Source of the DNA: Herbiconiux sp. VKM Ac-1786
Lineage (GTDB): Bacteria; Actinomycetota; Actinomycetes; Actinomycetales; Microbacteriaceae
NCBI RefSeq assembly: GCF_015350805.1
Contig: NZ_JADKSG010000002.1
Location: forward strand, 372,001 to 436,000
Length of the DNA stretch: 64,000 nucleotides
Direction: 5' to 3'
The translations under genes and the position numbers were made by a program. Below, one piece after another: positions 29,789 to 38,700 of the stretch. A model generated the notes under the pieces. The model saw only the letters and a program-made list of their open reading frames with translations, did no database searches and had not been told where the DNA came from. Positions within the stretch are counted from its first letter, which is position 1, and every line of letters starts with the position of its first letter.

Positions 29789-29906
29789 GTCGGATCCTTC
29801 GGGCTGGGGGCGGTCGGTGCCGTCAGTCTGGCAGAGCGGGGGCGCCGGGCGACAGGTGCAGATGAGGGTCGTGTCGCGGATGCGCGGGGACGGGCATCCG
29901 GAGCAC

Positions 29907-29912
29907 TAGCGT
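29907..29912 (+). promoter_or_regulatory. -10 box (TAGCGT) of the GH3 gene, possibly leaderless
   Basis: TAGCGTGG fits the actinobacterial TAnnnT -10. Transcription would begin at about 29919-29920, exactly at a GTG codon, suggesting a leaderless mRNA. No -35 is evident. Confidence 0.4.
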
Positions 29913-29919
29913 GGGCGGG

Positions 29920-32493
29920 GTGAGCGGCACGGGCGACGGGACGACGGCGGGCGGGGCCGACCCGCGCGTGGCGCGGCTGACCACCGCCGAGAAGATCGCC
30001 CTGACCGCCGGCGCCGACGCGTGGACGACGGTGGGTGTCGAGCGGCTCGGCATCCCGCCGCTCAGACTCGGCGACGGACCACACGGGGTGCGGCGCCCGC
30101 GCGACGGCTCGGGGCTGTCGATGTTCGACTCGCATCCGGCGACGTGCTTCCCGACCGCGGCGGCCCTCGGCGCGAGCTGGGACGAGCCGCTCGTGCGCGA
30201 GGTCGGCGCGGCCCTCGGGCGGGAGGCCGCCGCGCACGGCATCGGCGTGCTGCTCGGGCCGGGCGTCAACCTCAAACGCACGCCGGTGGGCGGGCGGAAC
30301 TTCGAGTACTTCTCCGAGGATCCGCTGGTCTCGGCGCGGCTCGGCGCCGCCTGGGTCGAGGGCGTGCAGGGCACGGGCGTGGGGGCGTCGGTGAAGCACC
30401 TCGCGGCGAACGACACCGAGCAGCGCCGGTACGGCATCGACGCGATCGTCGACGAGCGGGCGCTGCGGGAGCTGTACCTCGCGCCGTTCGAGCACATCGT
30501 GCGGTCGGCGCGGCCGGCGACCGTGATGGCGGCGTACAACCGGCTGAACGGGGAGCACTGCATCGAGTCGCGGTGGCTGCTGACGGGCGTGCTGCGCGGG
30601 GAGTGGGGCTTCGCGGGGGCGGTCGTGTCGGACTGGGGGGCGTCGTGGGACCGCACGCTCTCGGTGCCGGCGGGCACCGACCTGAGCATGCCCGGGGTGG
30701 GGCGGGGCGACGACGCCCTCGTGCGGCGGGCCTGGGCGACGGATGCGCGCCCGGCGCCGCGCGTGCGGGAGGCGCTCGACGCGGCGGTGGGGCGCGTGCT
30801 GCGGCTCGTCGACGCCCACGCGGGAGCCGCCGTCGGCGCGCCGGAGCCCGATCTCGAGGCGCATCACGCGCTGGCGCGGCGGGCCTCCGCCGCCGGGACG
30901 GTGCTGCTGCAGAACGACGGCGTGCTGCCGATCGCGGCGGGGGCGACGATCGCGGTGATCGGGGCGATGGCGGCCGAGCCGCGTTACCAGGGGGCGGGCA
31001 GCTCGCACGTGGTGCCCACCCGCCTCGACACGCTGCTCGGCTCGCTGCGCGAGGCGGTCGCCGGCGCGGGCTCCGGTGCGGGCGCCGGCGCGGCGGCCGG
31101 CGGGGGCGCGACGGTGCGCGAGGGCGGAGCGGCCGGCGGGGGCGTCGGCGGGCGTCGCGGGAGCGTGACGTTCGCGGCGGGGTACGACGGTGCGACGAAC
31201 CGCGCGAGCGAGGCGCAGCTCGCCGAGGCGGGGCGGGTCGCCGCGGCGGCCGACGTGGCCGTCGTGGTGGTGGGGCTGCCCGAGACCTACGAGACCGAGG
31301 GCGTCGACCGCGAGCACCTGCGGCTGCCCGTCGACCACGACCGGCTCGTCGAGACGGTGCGCGCGGCGAACCCGCGCACGGTGGTGGTGCTGCAGAACGG
31401 TGCTCCGGTCGAGCTGCCGTGGCGGGCGGGTGTCGCGGCGATCGTCGAGGGCTACCTCGGCGGCCAGGCGGGCGGCAGCGCCCTCGCCGACGTGCTGCTC
31501 GGCGTCGCCGAGCCGGGCGGGCGCCTGGCGGAGACCTTCCCCGAGCGCTACCACGATCATCCGCTCGCCCACCTGCCGAACGGACCCGCGACGGTCGAGT
31601 ACCGCGAGAGCGTGTACCTCGGCTACCGCTGGTTCGACACCGCCCAGGAGCACGTCGCCTTCTGCTTCGGCCACGGACTCTCGTACACGCGCTTCGCGTG
31701 GGGCGAGCCGACCGTCGAGCGCTCGGGCGACGCCGTGACGGTGCGGCTGACCGTGACGAACACGGGGGAGCGCGCCGGGTCGGAGGTCGTGCAGCTCTAC
31801 CTGCACGACTCCTCGACCGAGACCTTCCGGCCCGAGCAGGAGCTGCGGGGCTTCGCGAAGACGACGCTCGCGCCCGGTGCGAGCGAGACCCTCTCGCTGA
31901 CGCTCGGGCGTCGCGCCTTCTCGTGGTGGAGCCGCGAGGCCGCGGACCGGCGGCTCTCGCCGGGGCCGTTCGAGCTGCGGCTGGCCCGCTCGTCCCGCGA
32001 CGTGGTGCACCGGCTGCCGGTCGAGCCGCCGGGCGAAGCCGCCGTCCCCGTGGCCGTCCCCGCGGTCGTCGCCGAACTCCCCGAGGTCTACCGGGCGCCG
32101 ACGCGAGCCCTCGGCTTCCCCCGCGCCGACTTCGAGCGGATGCTCGGCCGCCCCCTCCCGCCGAACCGCACCGCCCCGCCCGGCCGCTTCACCCTCGACA
32201 CCGCGCTCGGCGACATGCAGGGCACGCTCGCCGGGCGCCTGCTGCTGCGCGCGGTGCACTCGCAGGCGCTGCGCACGCTCGGCGCGCCGGACGCCCCCGG
32301 CGTGCACGCGGCCGCAGGGGACGTGGTGGCGCAGCTGACGTTCCGGATGCTGCCCACGGTCACCGACGGCCTGCTCGGGAGACGCCGGACGCTCGGGCTC
32401 CTCCGACTCGTGAACGCCCTCAGTCGCGCAGGTCGTCGGGCGCCTTGTCGCCGAAGGGCTGGGACTGGTCGGGCTCGAGGATCTCGGAGCTGA
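29920..32493 (+). CDS. cytoplasmic GH3 family beta-glucosidase
   Basis: 857 residues if begun at the GTG at 29920; a GTG three codons upstream is the alternative. GH3 N-terminal barrel (LTTAEKIALTAGADAW, GIPPLRLGDGPHGVR, VKHLAANDTEQRR) with the nucleophile aspartate in AVVSDWGASWDRT, a C-terminal alpha/beta domain, and a fibronectin-like domain (VTNTGERAGSEVVQLYL). About 35 Gly/Ala-rich residues interrupt the alpha/beta domain (around 385-415). No signal peptide, so it acts on imported oligosaccharides. The last 74 bases overlap the convergent acidic-protein gene, and the Arg-rich tail there looks like read-through. Confidence 0.92.
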   Translation: MSGTGDGTTAGGADPRVARLTTAEKIALTAGADAWTTVGVERLGIPPLRLGDGPHGVRRPRDGSGLSMFDSHPATCFPTAAALGASWDEPLVREVGAALGREAAAHGIGVLLGPGVNLKRTPVGGRNFEYFSEDPLVSARLGAAWVEGVQGTGVGASVKHLAANDTEQRRYGIDAIVDERALRELYLAPFEHIVRSARPATVMAAYNRLNGEHCIESRWLLTGVLRGEWGFAGAVVSDWGASWDRTLSVPAGTDLSMPGVGRGDDALVRRAWATDARPAPRVREALDAAVGRVLRLVDAHAGAAVGAPEPDLEAHHALARRASAAGTVLLQNDGVLPIAAGATIAVIGAMAAEPRYQGAGSSHVVPTRLDTLLGSLREAVAGAGSGAGAGAAAGGGATVREGGAAGGGVGGRRGSVTFAAGYDGATNRASEAQLAEAGRVAAAADVAVVVVGLPETYETEGVDREHLRLPVDHDRLVETVRAANPRTVVVLQNGAPVELPWRAGVAAIVEGYLGGQAGGSALADVLLGVAEPGGRLAETFPERYHDHPLAHLPNGPATVEYRESVYLGYRWFDTAQEHVAFCFGHGLSYTRFAWGEPTVERSGDAVTVRLTVTNTGERAGSEVVQLYLHDSSTETFRPEQELRGFAKTTLAPGASETLSLTLGRRAFSWWSREAADRRLSPGPFELRLARSSRDVVHRLPVEPPGEAAVPVAVPAVVAELPEVYRAPTRALGFPRADFERMLGRPLPPNRTAPPGRFTLDTALGDMQGTLAGRLLLRAVHSQALRTLGAPDAPGVHAAAGDVVAQLTFRMLPTVTDGLLGRRRTLGLLRLVNALSRAGRRAPCRRRAGTGRARGSRS

Positions 32494-32713
32494 AGTCGCG
32501 CCAGTCGGGTCGCGCGTCGCCGGGCGCGCTCGCGGCGTCGGGTTCGTCGTCGTCGGCGTCGTCGGGCTCGTCGGCCCCGTCATCGGTGCGCTCGACGCCG
32601 TCGCCCGACGTGTCGGGGATGCCCTCCTCGAGGATCGCCCCCGTGGGGTCGGGCGAGTCGGGCACACCGGCGAACTCGATGCCGGTCTGGTCGGGGTCGC
32701 TGGGAAGGGACAT
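32420..32713 (-). CDS. small acidic protein of unknown function
   Basis: 97 residues, about a third Asp/Glu, without hydrophobic segments; likely disordered. Recognisable blocks are the N-terminal MSLPSDPDQTGIEFAGVPDS and C-terminal DWRDFSSEILEPDQSQPFGDKAPDDLRD. I know no family function. Strong GGGAAGG-type complement upstream cannot be confirmed, but codon bias fits coding. Its 3' end overlaps that of the GH3 gene on the other strand, and a G-run region lies upstream. Confidence 0.65.
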   Translation of the reverse strand: MSLPSDPDQTGIEFAGVPDSPDPTGAILEEGIPDTSGDGVERTDDGADEPDDADDDEPDAASAPGDARPDWRDFSSEILEPDQSQPFGDKAPDDLRD

Positions 32714-32738
32714 GGTGTTCTCCGTTCGGTGGTGGTGC

Positions 32739-32793
32739 GGGTGGTGCGGGGTGCGCAGGGCGCTGGTGGGGTGGTGCGGGCGTGAGGCGGGGG
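32739..32793 (+). other. G-quadruplex-forming G-run cluster
   Basis: Six runs of three to five G (32739, 32748, 32758, 32768, 32778, 32789) separated by 6, 6, 7, 6 and 8 bases, in a gap of 101 bases between two minus-strand genes. The first five runs satisfy the G3+N1-7 rule. The G-rich strand is the template strand for both genes. Confidence 0.5.
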
Positions 32794-32814
32794 CCGGTCG
32801 GCCGCGCGAGGCGG

Positions 32815-33987
32815 TCAGCGGGCGAAGGGCAGGGACGCCGCGAGCCGGCGACCGTAGTCGGAGACCGCGCGGCCCACGGCGAGCCGTTCGGCGTCGTAGC
32901 GGGCGAGCGCGCGCCCGAGTGGCAGCTCGTCGAGCAGCGCGCTGAGCGCGATCGCGTCGCCCGCCGCCTTGGCCGCGCCCATCGCCGTGTGCGGCCGAAC
33001 CACGACGGCGGCGTCGCCGAGGAGCGCGACGCGCCCCTGCGTGAGCCGCGGCGGCCCGTAGTCGAAGATCGCCTGCAGGAAGGGGCGGGGCTCCGCGGCC
33101 ACGGCGTCGGCGAAGGGCGGCGGGAGCTCGTGCGCCGCCGCCTGCACGAGCTCGTCGCGGAGCGGCGACGGCAGCTGTCCGGGAGCGAGCGACACGTCGG
33201 TGGCGGGGCGGCCGGTCGCGTCCATCAGGGCGGCGAGGGCATCCGGTGTCATCGGCCGGTACCAGACCCAGTTGTAGCGCCGGTCGCCCCGGGTGATCTC
33301 ACCGGCCGGCCCGGGCACGAGGTAGCCGAGCATGTGCGCGCGGGGGCCGGTGAAGAAGCCGAAGCGCTCGAGCAGCACCGAGCCCGCCGCGGCCGGCAGC
33401 GCCGATTCGGGCACGAGTCCGCGCCAGGTGACGTAGCCGGCGGGGGAGTTCGCCGTGCGCCCGGGCGCGACGGCGTCGCGCGTCACAGAGGTCAGCCCGT
33501 CGGCGCCGATCACGAGGTCGAACGCCTCGCGCCGGTCGCCGTCGAGCTCGATCACCGCCTGCTGCTCGGTGCCGTGCACGCTGCGCACGCGGCTCGCGAG
33601 CCGGTACGAGTCGCTCGGCACGGCGGCGCGCAGCACCTCGTAGAGGTGGTCCCAGGAGAGCTGCGTCTGCGGCGTCGGATCGCGGTGCACGACCGTGCCC
33701 TCGCGGTTCAGGGTGATGCGCTCGTGGGCGACCACGCCGATCCGGCCGGCGTCGTCGCGGCCGATCAGGTGCAGCAGCTCGAACAGCTCCTGCTGCGCGA
33801 CGAGGCCGGCGCCGCGGCGGGCGAGACCGTGCACGGAGCGCTCGAACACCGTGACGCGGTGGCCGGCCCGGCTGAGCAGGGCGGCGGCGAACAGGCCGCC
33901 GAGCGAGCCGCCGACCACCGCGATGTCGAGGCGCGGCGGCGCGCCCGGATGCCCACGGCCGCCGGTGCCTGCCGTCATCGCGGTCAC
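32815..33987 (-). CDS. FAD-dependent monooxygenase (group A flavin hydroxylase)
   Basis: 390 residues. N-terminal dinucleotide fold [31 protein letters not shown], middle [20 protein letters not shown] (DG motif) and C-terminal [32 protein letters not shown] (GD motif that binds the FAD ribityl). Hydroxylates an unknown, probably aromatic or lipophilic substrate using NAD(P)H. GTG start overlaps the stop of the DUF2188 gene (GTGA), so the two are translationally coupled; an ATG three codons in is the alternative. Confidence 0.88.
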   Translation of the reverse strand: MTAMTAGTGGRGHPGAPPRLDIAVVGGSLGGLFAAALLSRAGHRVTVFERSVHGLARRGAGLVAQQELFELLHLIGRDDAGRIGVVAHERITLNREGTVVHRDPTPQTQLSWDHLYEVLRAAVPSDSYRLASRVRSVHGTEQQAVIELDGDRREAFDLVIGADGLTSVTRDAVAPGRTANSPAGYVTWRGLVPESALPAAAGSVLLERFGFFTGPRAHMLGYLVPGPAGEITRGDRRYNWVWYRPMTPDALAALMDATGRPATDVSLAPGQLPSPLRDELVQAAAHELPPPFADAVAAEPRPFLQAIFDYGPPRLTQGRVALLGDAAVVVRPHTAMGAAKAAGDAIALSALLDELPLGRALARYDAERLAVGRAVSDYGRRLAASLPFAR

Positions 33988-34211
33988 TCCAGGCGGTCGG
34001 TGTCGCGGACGGTGCCGTGGTCGCGGGGGCCGTGGTGATCGGAGCCGTGGTGCTCGTGATGCTCGCCGCGCCGGCGGCCGCCGTAGCGGAGTCCGGCCTC
34101 GACGGCCTCCTCCTTGGTGCGGAACGGTCCGCTCACGTTGCGCGACTCCCCGGCCTCGCGGTTGTACCAGGAGCCGTCCTGGTGATAGGTCTCGACATCG
34201 TCCTGCGACAT
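33984..34211 (-). CDS. DUF2188 family small protein
   Basis: 75 residues. [36 protein letters not shown] is a DUF2188 core (Trp/Arg residues followed by TKEEAV and a short helix); the C-terminal third is His/Asp/Arg-rich ([18 protein letters not shown]) and may bind metal. Function unknown. AGGAGG lies ahead of the ATG. Upstream partner of the flavin monooxygenase. Confidence 0.8.
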   Translation of the reverse strand: MSQDDVETYHQDGSWYNREAGESRNVSGPFRTKEEAVEAGLRYGGRRRGEHHEHHGSDHHGPRDHGTVRDTDRLE

Positions 34212-34336
34212 GGTTCCTCCTTCATCGGAGGCTCCTGTCTACCCCGCCCGACCGCCCGCGTCTTCCGACCGTCGTCGGAAGAGCGTGCACACCCGGCGCT
34301 CTGGACTTCCGGCCGCGCCCTCGGGATGATCGATGC

Positions 34337-34837
34337 ATGGGCACCGCACGCACTCCCACCGGTCGCCGCGAAGCGCGCGGCGGGTCCGACGCCCTCGTGC
34401 TCGAGCGGGCGTTCCCGGATGCGGCCGACGCGGTCTGGGCTGCGATCACCGAGCCGGCCCGCCTCGAGCGCTGGATCGGCACCTGGTCGGGCGACCCGGC
34501 CTCGGGCACGGTCGAGTTCGCGATGACGGCCGAGGGCGAGGACGTGCCCGCCGAGCCCGTCACGGTCTCGGCGTGCGAGCCGCGCTCGCTCCTCGCCGTC
34601 AGCCTCGGCGAGGGCTGGCGCCTCGAGCTCGCGATCGAGACCGCCGGCCCGGGCACGGTGCTGACCTTCGCCCATTTCGTCGACGACGCGGAGGCGATGG
34701 CCGACGTCGGGCCCGGCTGGGAGTACTACCTCGACCGGCTCACCGTGGTGCTCGCGGGCGGCGACGTCGCGACGGTCGACTTCGCCGACTACCACCCGGG
34801 GCAGTGCGAGTACTACCGGGAGCTGTTCGGGGGCTGA
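34337..34837 (+). CDS. SRPBCC (AHSA1-like) ligand-binding protein
   Basis: 166 residues. Bet v1/START-like fold start LERAFPDAADAVWAAITEPARLERWIGTWSGDP, middle EPRSLLAVSLGEGWRLELAIE, and C-terminal PGWEYYLDRLTVVL. The family binds hydrophobic ligands or activates chaperones; exact role unknown. The ATG at MGTARTPTGRR was chosen; the frame is open upstream but without coding character. No operon partner. Confidence 0.85.
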   Translation: MGTARTPTGRREARGGSDALVLERAFPDAADAVWAAITEPARLERWIGTWSGDPASGTVEFAMTAEGEDVPAEPVTVSACEPRSLLAVSLGEGWRLELAIETAGPGTVLTFAHFVDDAEAMADVGPGWEYYLDRLTVVLAGGDVATVDFADYHPGQCEYYRELFGG

Positions 34838-34842
34838 GGCGT

Positions 34843-34861
34843 GCCGGGCCGCGCGCCCGGC
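34843..34861. terminator. hairpin between convergent genes
   Basis: GCCGGGC (34843-34849) and GCCCGGC (34855-34861) pair perfectly around a 5-nt loop. It lies 5 bases after the SRPBCC stop and touches the distal stop codon of the interrupted membrane-protein gene on the other strand, so it marks the original end of that gene. Confidence 0.6.
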
Positions 34862-35371
34862 TCAGTGCTTCGTGACGCGGTGCAGCCAGCCGGCGGCCGG
34901 GCGCTGCTGCTCGCCCTGCTGGGCGGCCATCACGACCAGCACGCCGGTGAGCACCGGGGTCACCCACTACAGTGCGCGCTGCTTCGTCTGCGCCGCCTTC
35001 AGCGCGGCCGACGCGTCGGGCGACGGCTCGGTGACGCCCTCGGTGCCCTCGCCGGCGTTCTCGCCCATCTTCGCGCCGAGGAGGCCGGAGTACAGGCTCG
35101 CGCCGGCGGCGACGAGGGTGATCGTCAGCTTGACGACGGTGTTCGTTCGCGCCTCGGGCTGCGCGGCGAGCCGGCCCTTGTTGCCGAGGATCAGCCCGGC
35201 GCCGCCGATGCCGTGGGCCACGATGGCGGTCAGCTGCACGGGCGCCCACTTCGCCCAGCCGAGCGAGGACAGGGAGAGCCGTCCGGTCGGTGGGGTTCTC
35301 GGGAGCACCAGCCTCGTCCGCTCCCGCCGGGCCGCGAGCGGCTTGACGCGGCTGTCCGCATGCCGCATCAT
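34862..35371 (-). pseudogene. small membrane protein gene interrupted by an in-frame TAG
   Basis: The frame runs from about 35371 through GWAKWAPVQLTAIVAHGIGG, KLTITLVAAGASLYSGLLG and PDASAALKAAQTKQRAL to TAG at 34967-34969, then goes on without another stop for 34 codons, WVTPVLTGVLVVMAAQQGEQ... ending RVTKH-stop at 34862. The second part supplies a last membrane helix and a basic tail. TAG differs by one transition from CAG (Gln), so this is most simply a recent nonsense mutation. The terminator hairpin abuts the distal stop. The true N-terminus is unclear (several possible starts, none with a good ribosome site). No family recognised. Confidence 0.7.
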
Positions 35372-35448
35372 CCCGTCTCGGCCCGACGGATGCCGGTGGA
35401 TGGCCGCGGATGCCTGCGGATGTCGGCGGTGCCGGGTAGACAGAGGTC

Positions 35449-36939
35449 ATGACCTCGACCGGTGACTCCGCCCCCCGACGTACGCGGTGGCTGTTCGCCG
35501 GGCAGCTGGGGCCGCTGTTCGACGACGGCGGGCCGATCATGATCGTCGAGGCGCGGTCGGTGTTCGGCCGCCGGCCGATGCACCGGGCCAAGGCCCACCT
35601 GCTGCTGTCGGCGATGCGGCATCGCGCCGCCGAACTGGGCGACCGGGTCGAGTACCACCGCGTCGAGCGCTACTCCGAGGTCGTCGAGGGGCGCGACGAC
35701 CTCGAGGTGATCGACCCGACGAGCTGGGCCGCCCGCCGCTTCGTGCGCCGCCGCGGCATCGCGGTGCTGCCGAGCCGGGGCTTCGTCACCTCCGAGGACG
35801 ACTTCGCCGCATGGGCGGCGACCCGGGCGGGCAAGCGGCTGCTGATGGAGGACTTCTACCGCACCGTGCGCGAGCGCACGGGTCTCCTGATGCGAGGCGA
35901 CCAGCCCGAGGGCGGTCGCTTCAACTACGACCACGACAACCGCACCCCGCCGCCGAAGAACGCCGCCCGCCTTGGCCTCCCCGACCCCTGGTGGCCGGTC
36001 GAGGACGAGATCGACCGCGAGGTGCGCGCCGACCTCGACGCCTGGCAGCGCGACGGCCACGTCACCCTCGTCGGCGACGACGGGCCGCGCCGGTTCGCCG
36101 CCACGCACCACGAGGCCGAGCGGGCGCTGGCCGACTTCGTCGAGTCGCGGCTGAACGACTTCGGCCCCTTCGAGGACGCCATGCTGGACGGGGACTGGAC
36201 GATGGCGCACTCCCTGCTCAGCGCGCCGATGAACCTGGGGCTCCTCGACCCGCTCCAGGTCGTCGAGACGGTGGTCGCCGAGTACCACGCGGGCAACGCC
36301 CCGCTCGCGAGCGTCGAGGGCTTCACCCGGCAGATCATCGGCTGGCGCGACTACGTCTGGCACCTGTACTGGCACCTGGGCGAGGGCTACCGCACCGGCA
36401 GCAACGCGCTCGGCGCCCACGAACCGCTGCCGGAGGCGTTCCGCCAGCTCGATCCGGCGGCCGTCGAGTCGAACTGCCTGCACGAGACCATCGACGGCAT
36501 GCGCCGGCACGGCTGGGCGCACCACATCCAGCGGCTGATGGTGCTCGGCAACTGGGCGCTGCAGCACGGCTACGACCCCGTCGCCCTGAACGACTGGTTC
36601 GTCGACATGTTCGTCGACGGCACGCCGTGGGTGATGCCCGCCAACGTCATCGGCATGTCGCAGCACGCCGACGGCGGCATCGTCGCCACCAAGCCCTACG
36701 CCTCGGGCGGCGCGTACATCGCGAAGATGTCCGACTACTGCGGCAGCTGCGTCTTCGACCCGAAGGTGCGGCTCGGCGAGAACGCGTGCCCGTTCACCGC
36801 GGGGTACTGGGCGTTCCTCGACCGGGTCGAGCCGCGCATCCGCGGCAATCACCGCATGGCGCAGCCGCTCGCGGGGCTCCGGCGGCTGGCTGATCGCGAC
36901 GCGGTGGTCGACCAGGAGCGGCACCGGGAGCGCTGGTGA
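35449..36939 (+). CDS. iron-sulfur bacterial cryptochrome/photolyase (PhrB-like (6-4) photolyase)
   Basis: 496 residues. Cryptochrome/photolyase-related family: N-terminal DUF523-like alpha/beta domain, a long helical FAD domain (GFTRQIIGWRDYVWHLYW, HHIQRLMVLGNWAL, DWFVDMFVDGTPWVMPANVIGMSQHADGG). Four cysteines for a [4Fe-4S] cluster are at 343, 431, 434 and 447; their spacing (88, 3, 13) equals that of PhrB of Agrobacterium. These enzymes use light to repair (6-4) photoproducts or act as photoreceptors. Stands alone; TAGACAGAGG just upstream suggests a short leader. Confidence 0.93.
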   Translation: MTSTGDSAPRRTRWLFAGQLGPLFDDGGPIMIVEARSVFGRRPMHRAKAHLLLSAMRHRAAELGDRVEYHRVERYSEVVEGRDDLEVIDPTSWAARRFVRRRGIAVLPSRGFVTSEDDFAAWAATRAGKRLLMEDFYRTVRERTGLLMRGDQPEGGRFNYDHDNRTPPPKNAARLGLPDPWWPVEDEIDREVRADLDAWQRDGHVTLVGDDGPRRFAATHHEAERALADFVESRLNDFGPFEDAMLDGDWTMAHSLLSAPMNLGLLDPLQVVETVVAEYHAGNAPLASVEGFTRQIIGWRDYVWHLYWHLGEGYRTGSNALGAHEPLPEAFRQLDPAAVESNCLHETIDGMRRHGWAHHIQRLMVLGNWALQHGYDPVALNDWFVDMFVDGTPWVMPANVIGMSQHADGGIVATKPYASGGAYIAKMSDYCGSCVFDPKVRLGENACPFTAGYWAFLDRVEPRIRGNHRMAQPLAGLRRLADRDAVVDQERHRERW

Positions 36940-37021
36940 CCGGCGGTGCCGCGCCGGGAGAACGCTCACCCGGTAGCCTCGGCTCAGCGAGCGACGACGC
37001 CCGCGTCGAAGGAGACCGCCG

Positions 37022-38056
37022 ATGACCTGGCCGACCGGTGAGATGCCCGTGCTGAGGATCAGCCCGGGTCGGGTCACGCCCGGGGTCGCCCCCGTGCCGC
37101 CCGAACGCCCGGGCGAGGTGCTCGTCGATGTCGCCTTCCTCGGCATCTGCGGCACCGACCTCGACCTCCTCGGGGGCGACAGCTACTTCATCCGGGAAGG
37201 GCTGGCCGCGTATCCGCTGATCTTCGGGCACGAGTTCACCGGCACCGTCGTCGCCGTGGCCGACGGCGTCGAGTCGGTGCTGCCGGGCGACCGGGTCGTC
37301 GGGCAGACCGTCGTCACCTGCGGGGCGTGCGGGCCGTGCCAGGCCGGGTTCCGCGACGGCTGCGAGCACCGCCAGGAGGTGGGGCTGGTGGGCCGGCAGG
37401 GGGCGGCGGCGCGGTACGTGTCGATGCCGTCCACGTCGGTGACGCGGCTGCCCGAGGGGGCCTCGCTCGCGGAGGCGGTGCTGATCGAGCCCGGGGTCAC
37501 GGCGGTGAACGCGGTGGTCACCACGGGCATCCGCTTCGACGACCGCGTCGCGGTGCTCGGCACGGGCACCCTGGGCCTGCTCGCTCTGGCGGTCGCCCGG
37601 CGCATCACGCCGCACGTCGACGTGATCGGCTCGAGCGAGGCCGGGCTCGGGCTCGCGGTCGAACTGGGCGCCGAGCGGGCGCTCGGGGCGGATGCGGTGG
37701 TCGCCGATTCGTACACCGTCGCCATCGAGGCGGCCGGCCGGGCGAGCGGGGTGGCGATGCTCGGGCGCATCCTCCGCCCCGGCGGCCGCGCGGCGCTGGT
37801 CGGGGTGGTGACCGGCGGGGTGCCCGACTTCGACCCGGCGCCGATCACGATGAAGGGCCTCACCCTGCACGGCATCTTCCACGGCCTCGACCACTACGGG
37901 CGGATGGCGGAGCTGATCGCGACCGCGGGCTTCCCGGCGGCGCAGCTGATCGACCGGGTGCTGCCCTGGCACGAGGCCGAGGCGGCCTTCGCCGCGCTCA
38001 CCGCGGGGGAGCGACGACGCCCCAAAGTGCTGCTCGACCTCACGACGATGCGCTGA
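37022..38056 (+). CDS. zinc-dependent alcohol dehydrogenase (sorbitol/threonine dehydrogenase-like MDR)
   Basis: 344 residues with GAAGGAG upstream. Catalytic zinc ligands Cys in LGICGTDLDLLGG, His-Glu in FGHEFTGTVV and Glu in IEPGVTAVN; structural zinc cysteines in CGACGPCQAGFRDGC. Rossmann domain with VAVLGTGTLGLLALAVAR. NAD(P)-dependent oxidation of a polyol or secondary alcohol; substrate unknown. Not in an evident operon. Confidence 0.9.
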   Translation: MTWPTGEMPVLRISPGRVTPGVAPVPPERPGEVLVDVAFLGICGTDLDLLGGDSYFIREGLAAYPLIFGHEFTGTVVAVADGVESVLPGDRVVGQTVVTCGACGPCQAGFRDGCEHRQEVGLVGRQGAAARYVSMPSTSVTRLPEGASLAEAVLIEPGVTAVNAVVTTGIRFDDRVAVLGTGTLGLLALAVARRITPHVDVIGSSEAGLGLAVELGAERALGADAVVADSYTVAIEAAGRASGVAMLGRILRPGGRAALVGVVTGGVPDFDPAPITMKGLTLHGIFHGLDHYGRMAELIATAGFPAAQLIDRVLPWHEAEAAFAALTAGERRRPKVLLDLTTMR

Positions 38057-38141
38057 CCGCTCCGGCCGGGATCGGCCCGCACCGGAGTGGCCGGGCCGGG
38101 ATCGGTCGGGAATCGAGAAGCCGTGCCGAGCGGTGCGCCGC

Positions 38142-38147
38142 TAGCGT
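38142..38147 (+). promoter_or_regulatory. -10 box (TAGCGT) for the DUF1801-like gene
   Basis: TAGCGTGG, 31 bases before the ATG and ahead of a GAGGAAGGG ribosome site. It matches TAnnnT and the same eight-base sequence as the box at 29907. Confidence 0.4.
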
Positions 38148-38177
38148 GGGGGCATCGACGAGGAAGGGCGGTGCGCG

Positions 38178-38630
38178 ATGAGCGCAGCACAGGGATCGGA
38201 CGGCGGCTTCTCGGCCGAGGAGCGCGCGGCGATGAAGAGCCGGGCGGCCGAACTGAAGGCCGAGGCGCGAAGCGGCAAGGCCGCGGAGAAGGCCGCCGCC
38301 GACGCGGCAGCGGTCGAGGCGAAGATCGCCGAGATGCCCGAGTCCGATCGGGCCATGGCGACGCGGCTGCACGCCCTGGTCGCCGAGGCGGCACCGGAGC
38401 TGCAGCCGAAGCTGTACTACGGCCAGCCCGGCTGGGCGAAGGGCGGCAAGGTCGTCGTGTTCTTCCGCAGCGGGCTGATGGACAAGGCCCGCTACTCCAC
38501 GCTCGGCTTCAGCGAGAACGCGGCCCTCGACGACGAGACCGGGTTCTGGCCCACCTCCTACGGCCTCGAGCGGCTCGACGACGACGCGCTGCCGCGCATC
38601 CGCGAGCTGATCGTGACGGCGGCGGCCTGA
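38178..38630 (+). CDS. DUF1801-type small protein with a helical N-terminus
   Basis: 150 residues. A charged Ala/Lys/Glu-rich helix (about 10-55) precedes a DUF1801-like fold: RLHALVAEAAPELQPKLYYGQPGWAKGGKVVVFFR and WPTSYGLERLDDDALPRIRELIVTAA. The family includes frataxin-like and YdhG-type proteins; here the biochemical role is unknown. Good ribosome site, own promoter candidate, short gap to the next gene. Confidence 0.8.
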   Translation: MSAAQGSDGGFSAEERAAMKSRAAELKAEARSGKAAEKAAADAAAVEAKIAEMPESDRAMATRLHALVAEAAPELQPKLYYGQPGWAKGGKVVVFFRSGLMDKARYSTLGFSENAALDDETGFWPTSYGLERLDDDALPRIRELIVTAAA

Positions 38631-38650
38631 CCCCGCGCGCCGCCCTGCTC

Positions 38651-38656
38651 TACCCT
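38651..38656 (+). promoter_or_regulatory. -10 box (TACCCT) for the DUF2200 gene
   Basis: TACCCTGG, 45 bases before the ATG. The same octamer is found at 59658 in front of the UbiB-like gene. Confidence 0.35.
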
Positions 38657-38700
38657 GGAGGCACCGGCGCAGGCTGCGGCGGCCAGAGGACGGGGGAGTC

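Noticed and set aside
30021-32945. A 974-codon plus-strand frame overlapping the GH3 gene
   Set aside because: Alternative frame of the recognised GH3 gene; Arg/Ala-rich product without motifs.
38064-38105. Direct repeat GGCCGGGATCGG (38064, 38094) after the alcohol dehydrogenase gene
   Set aside because: Two short GC-rich copies 30 bp apart, no symmetry or relation to a promoter; may be chance.
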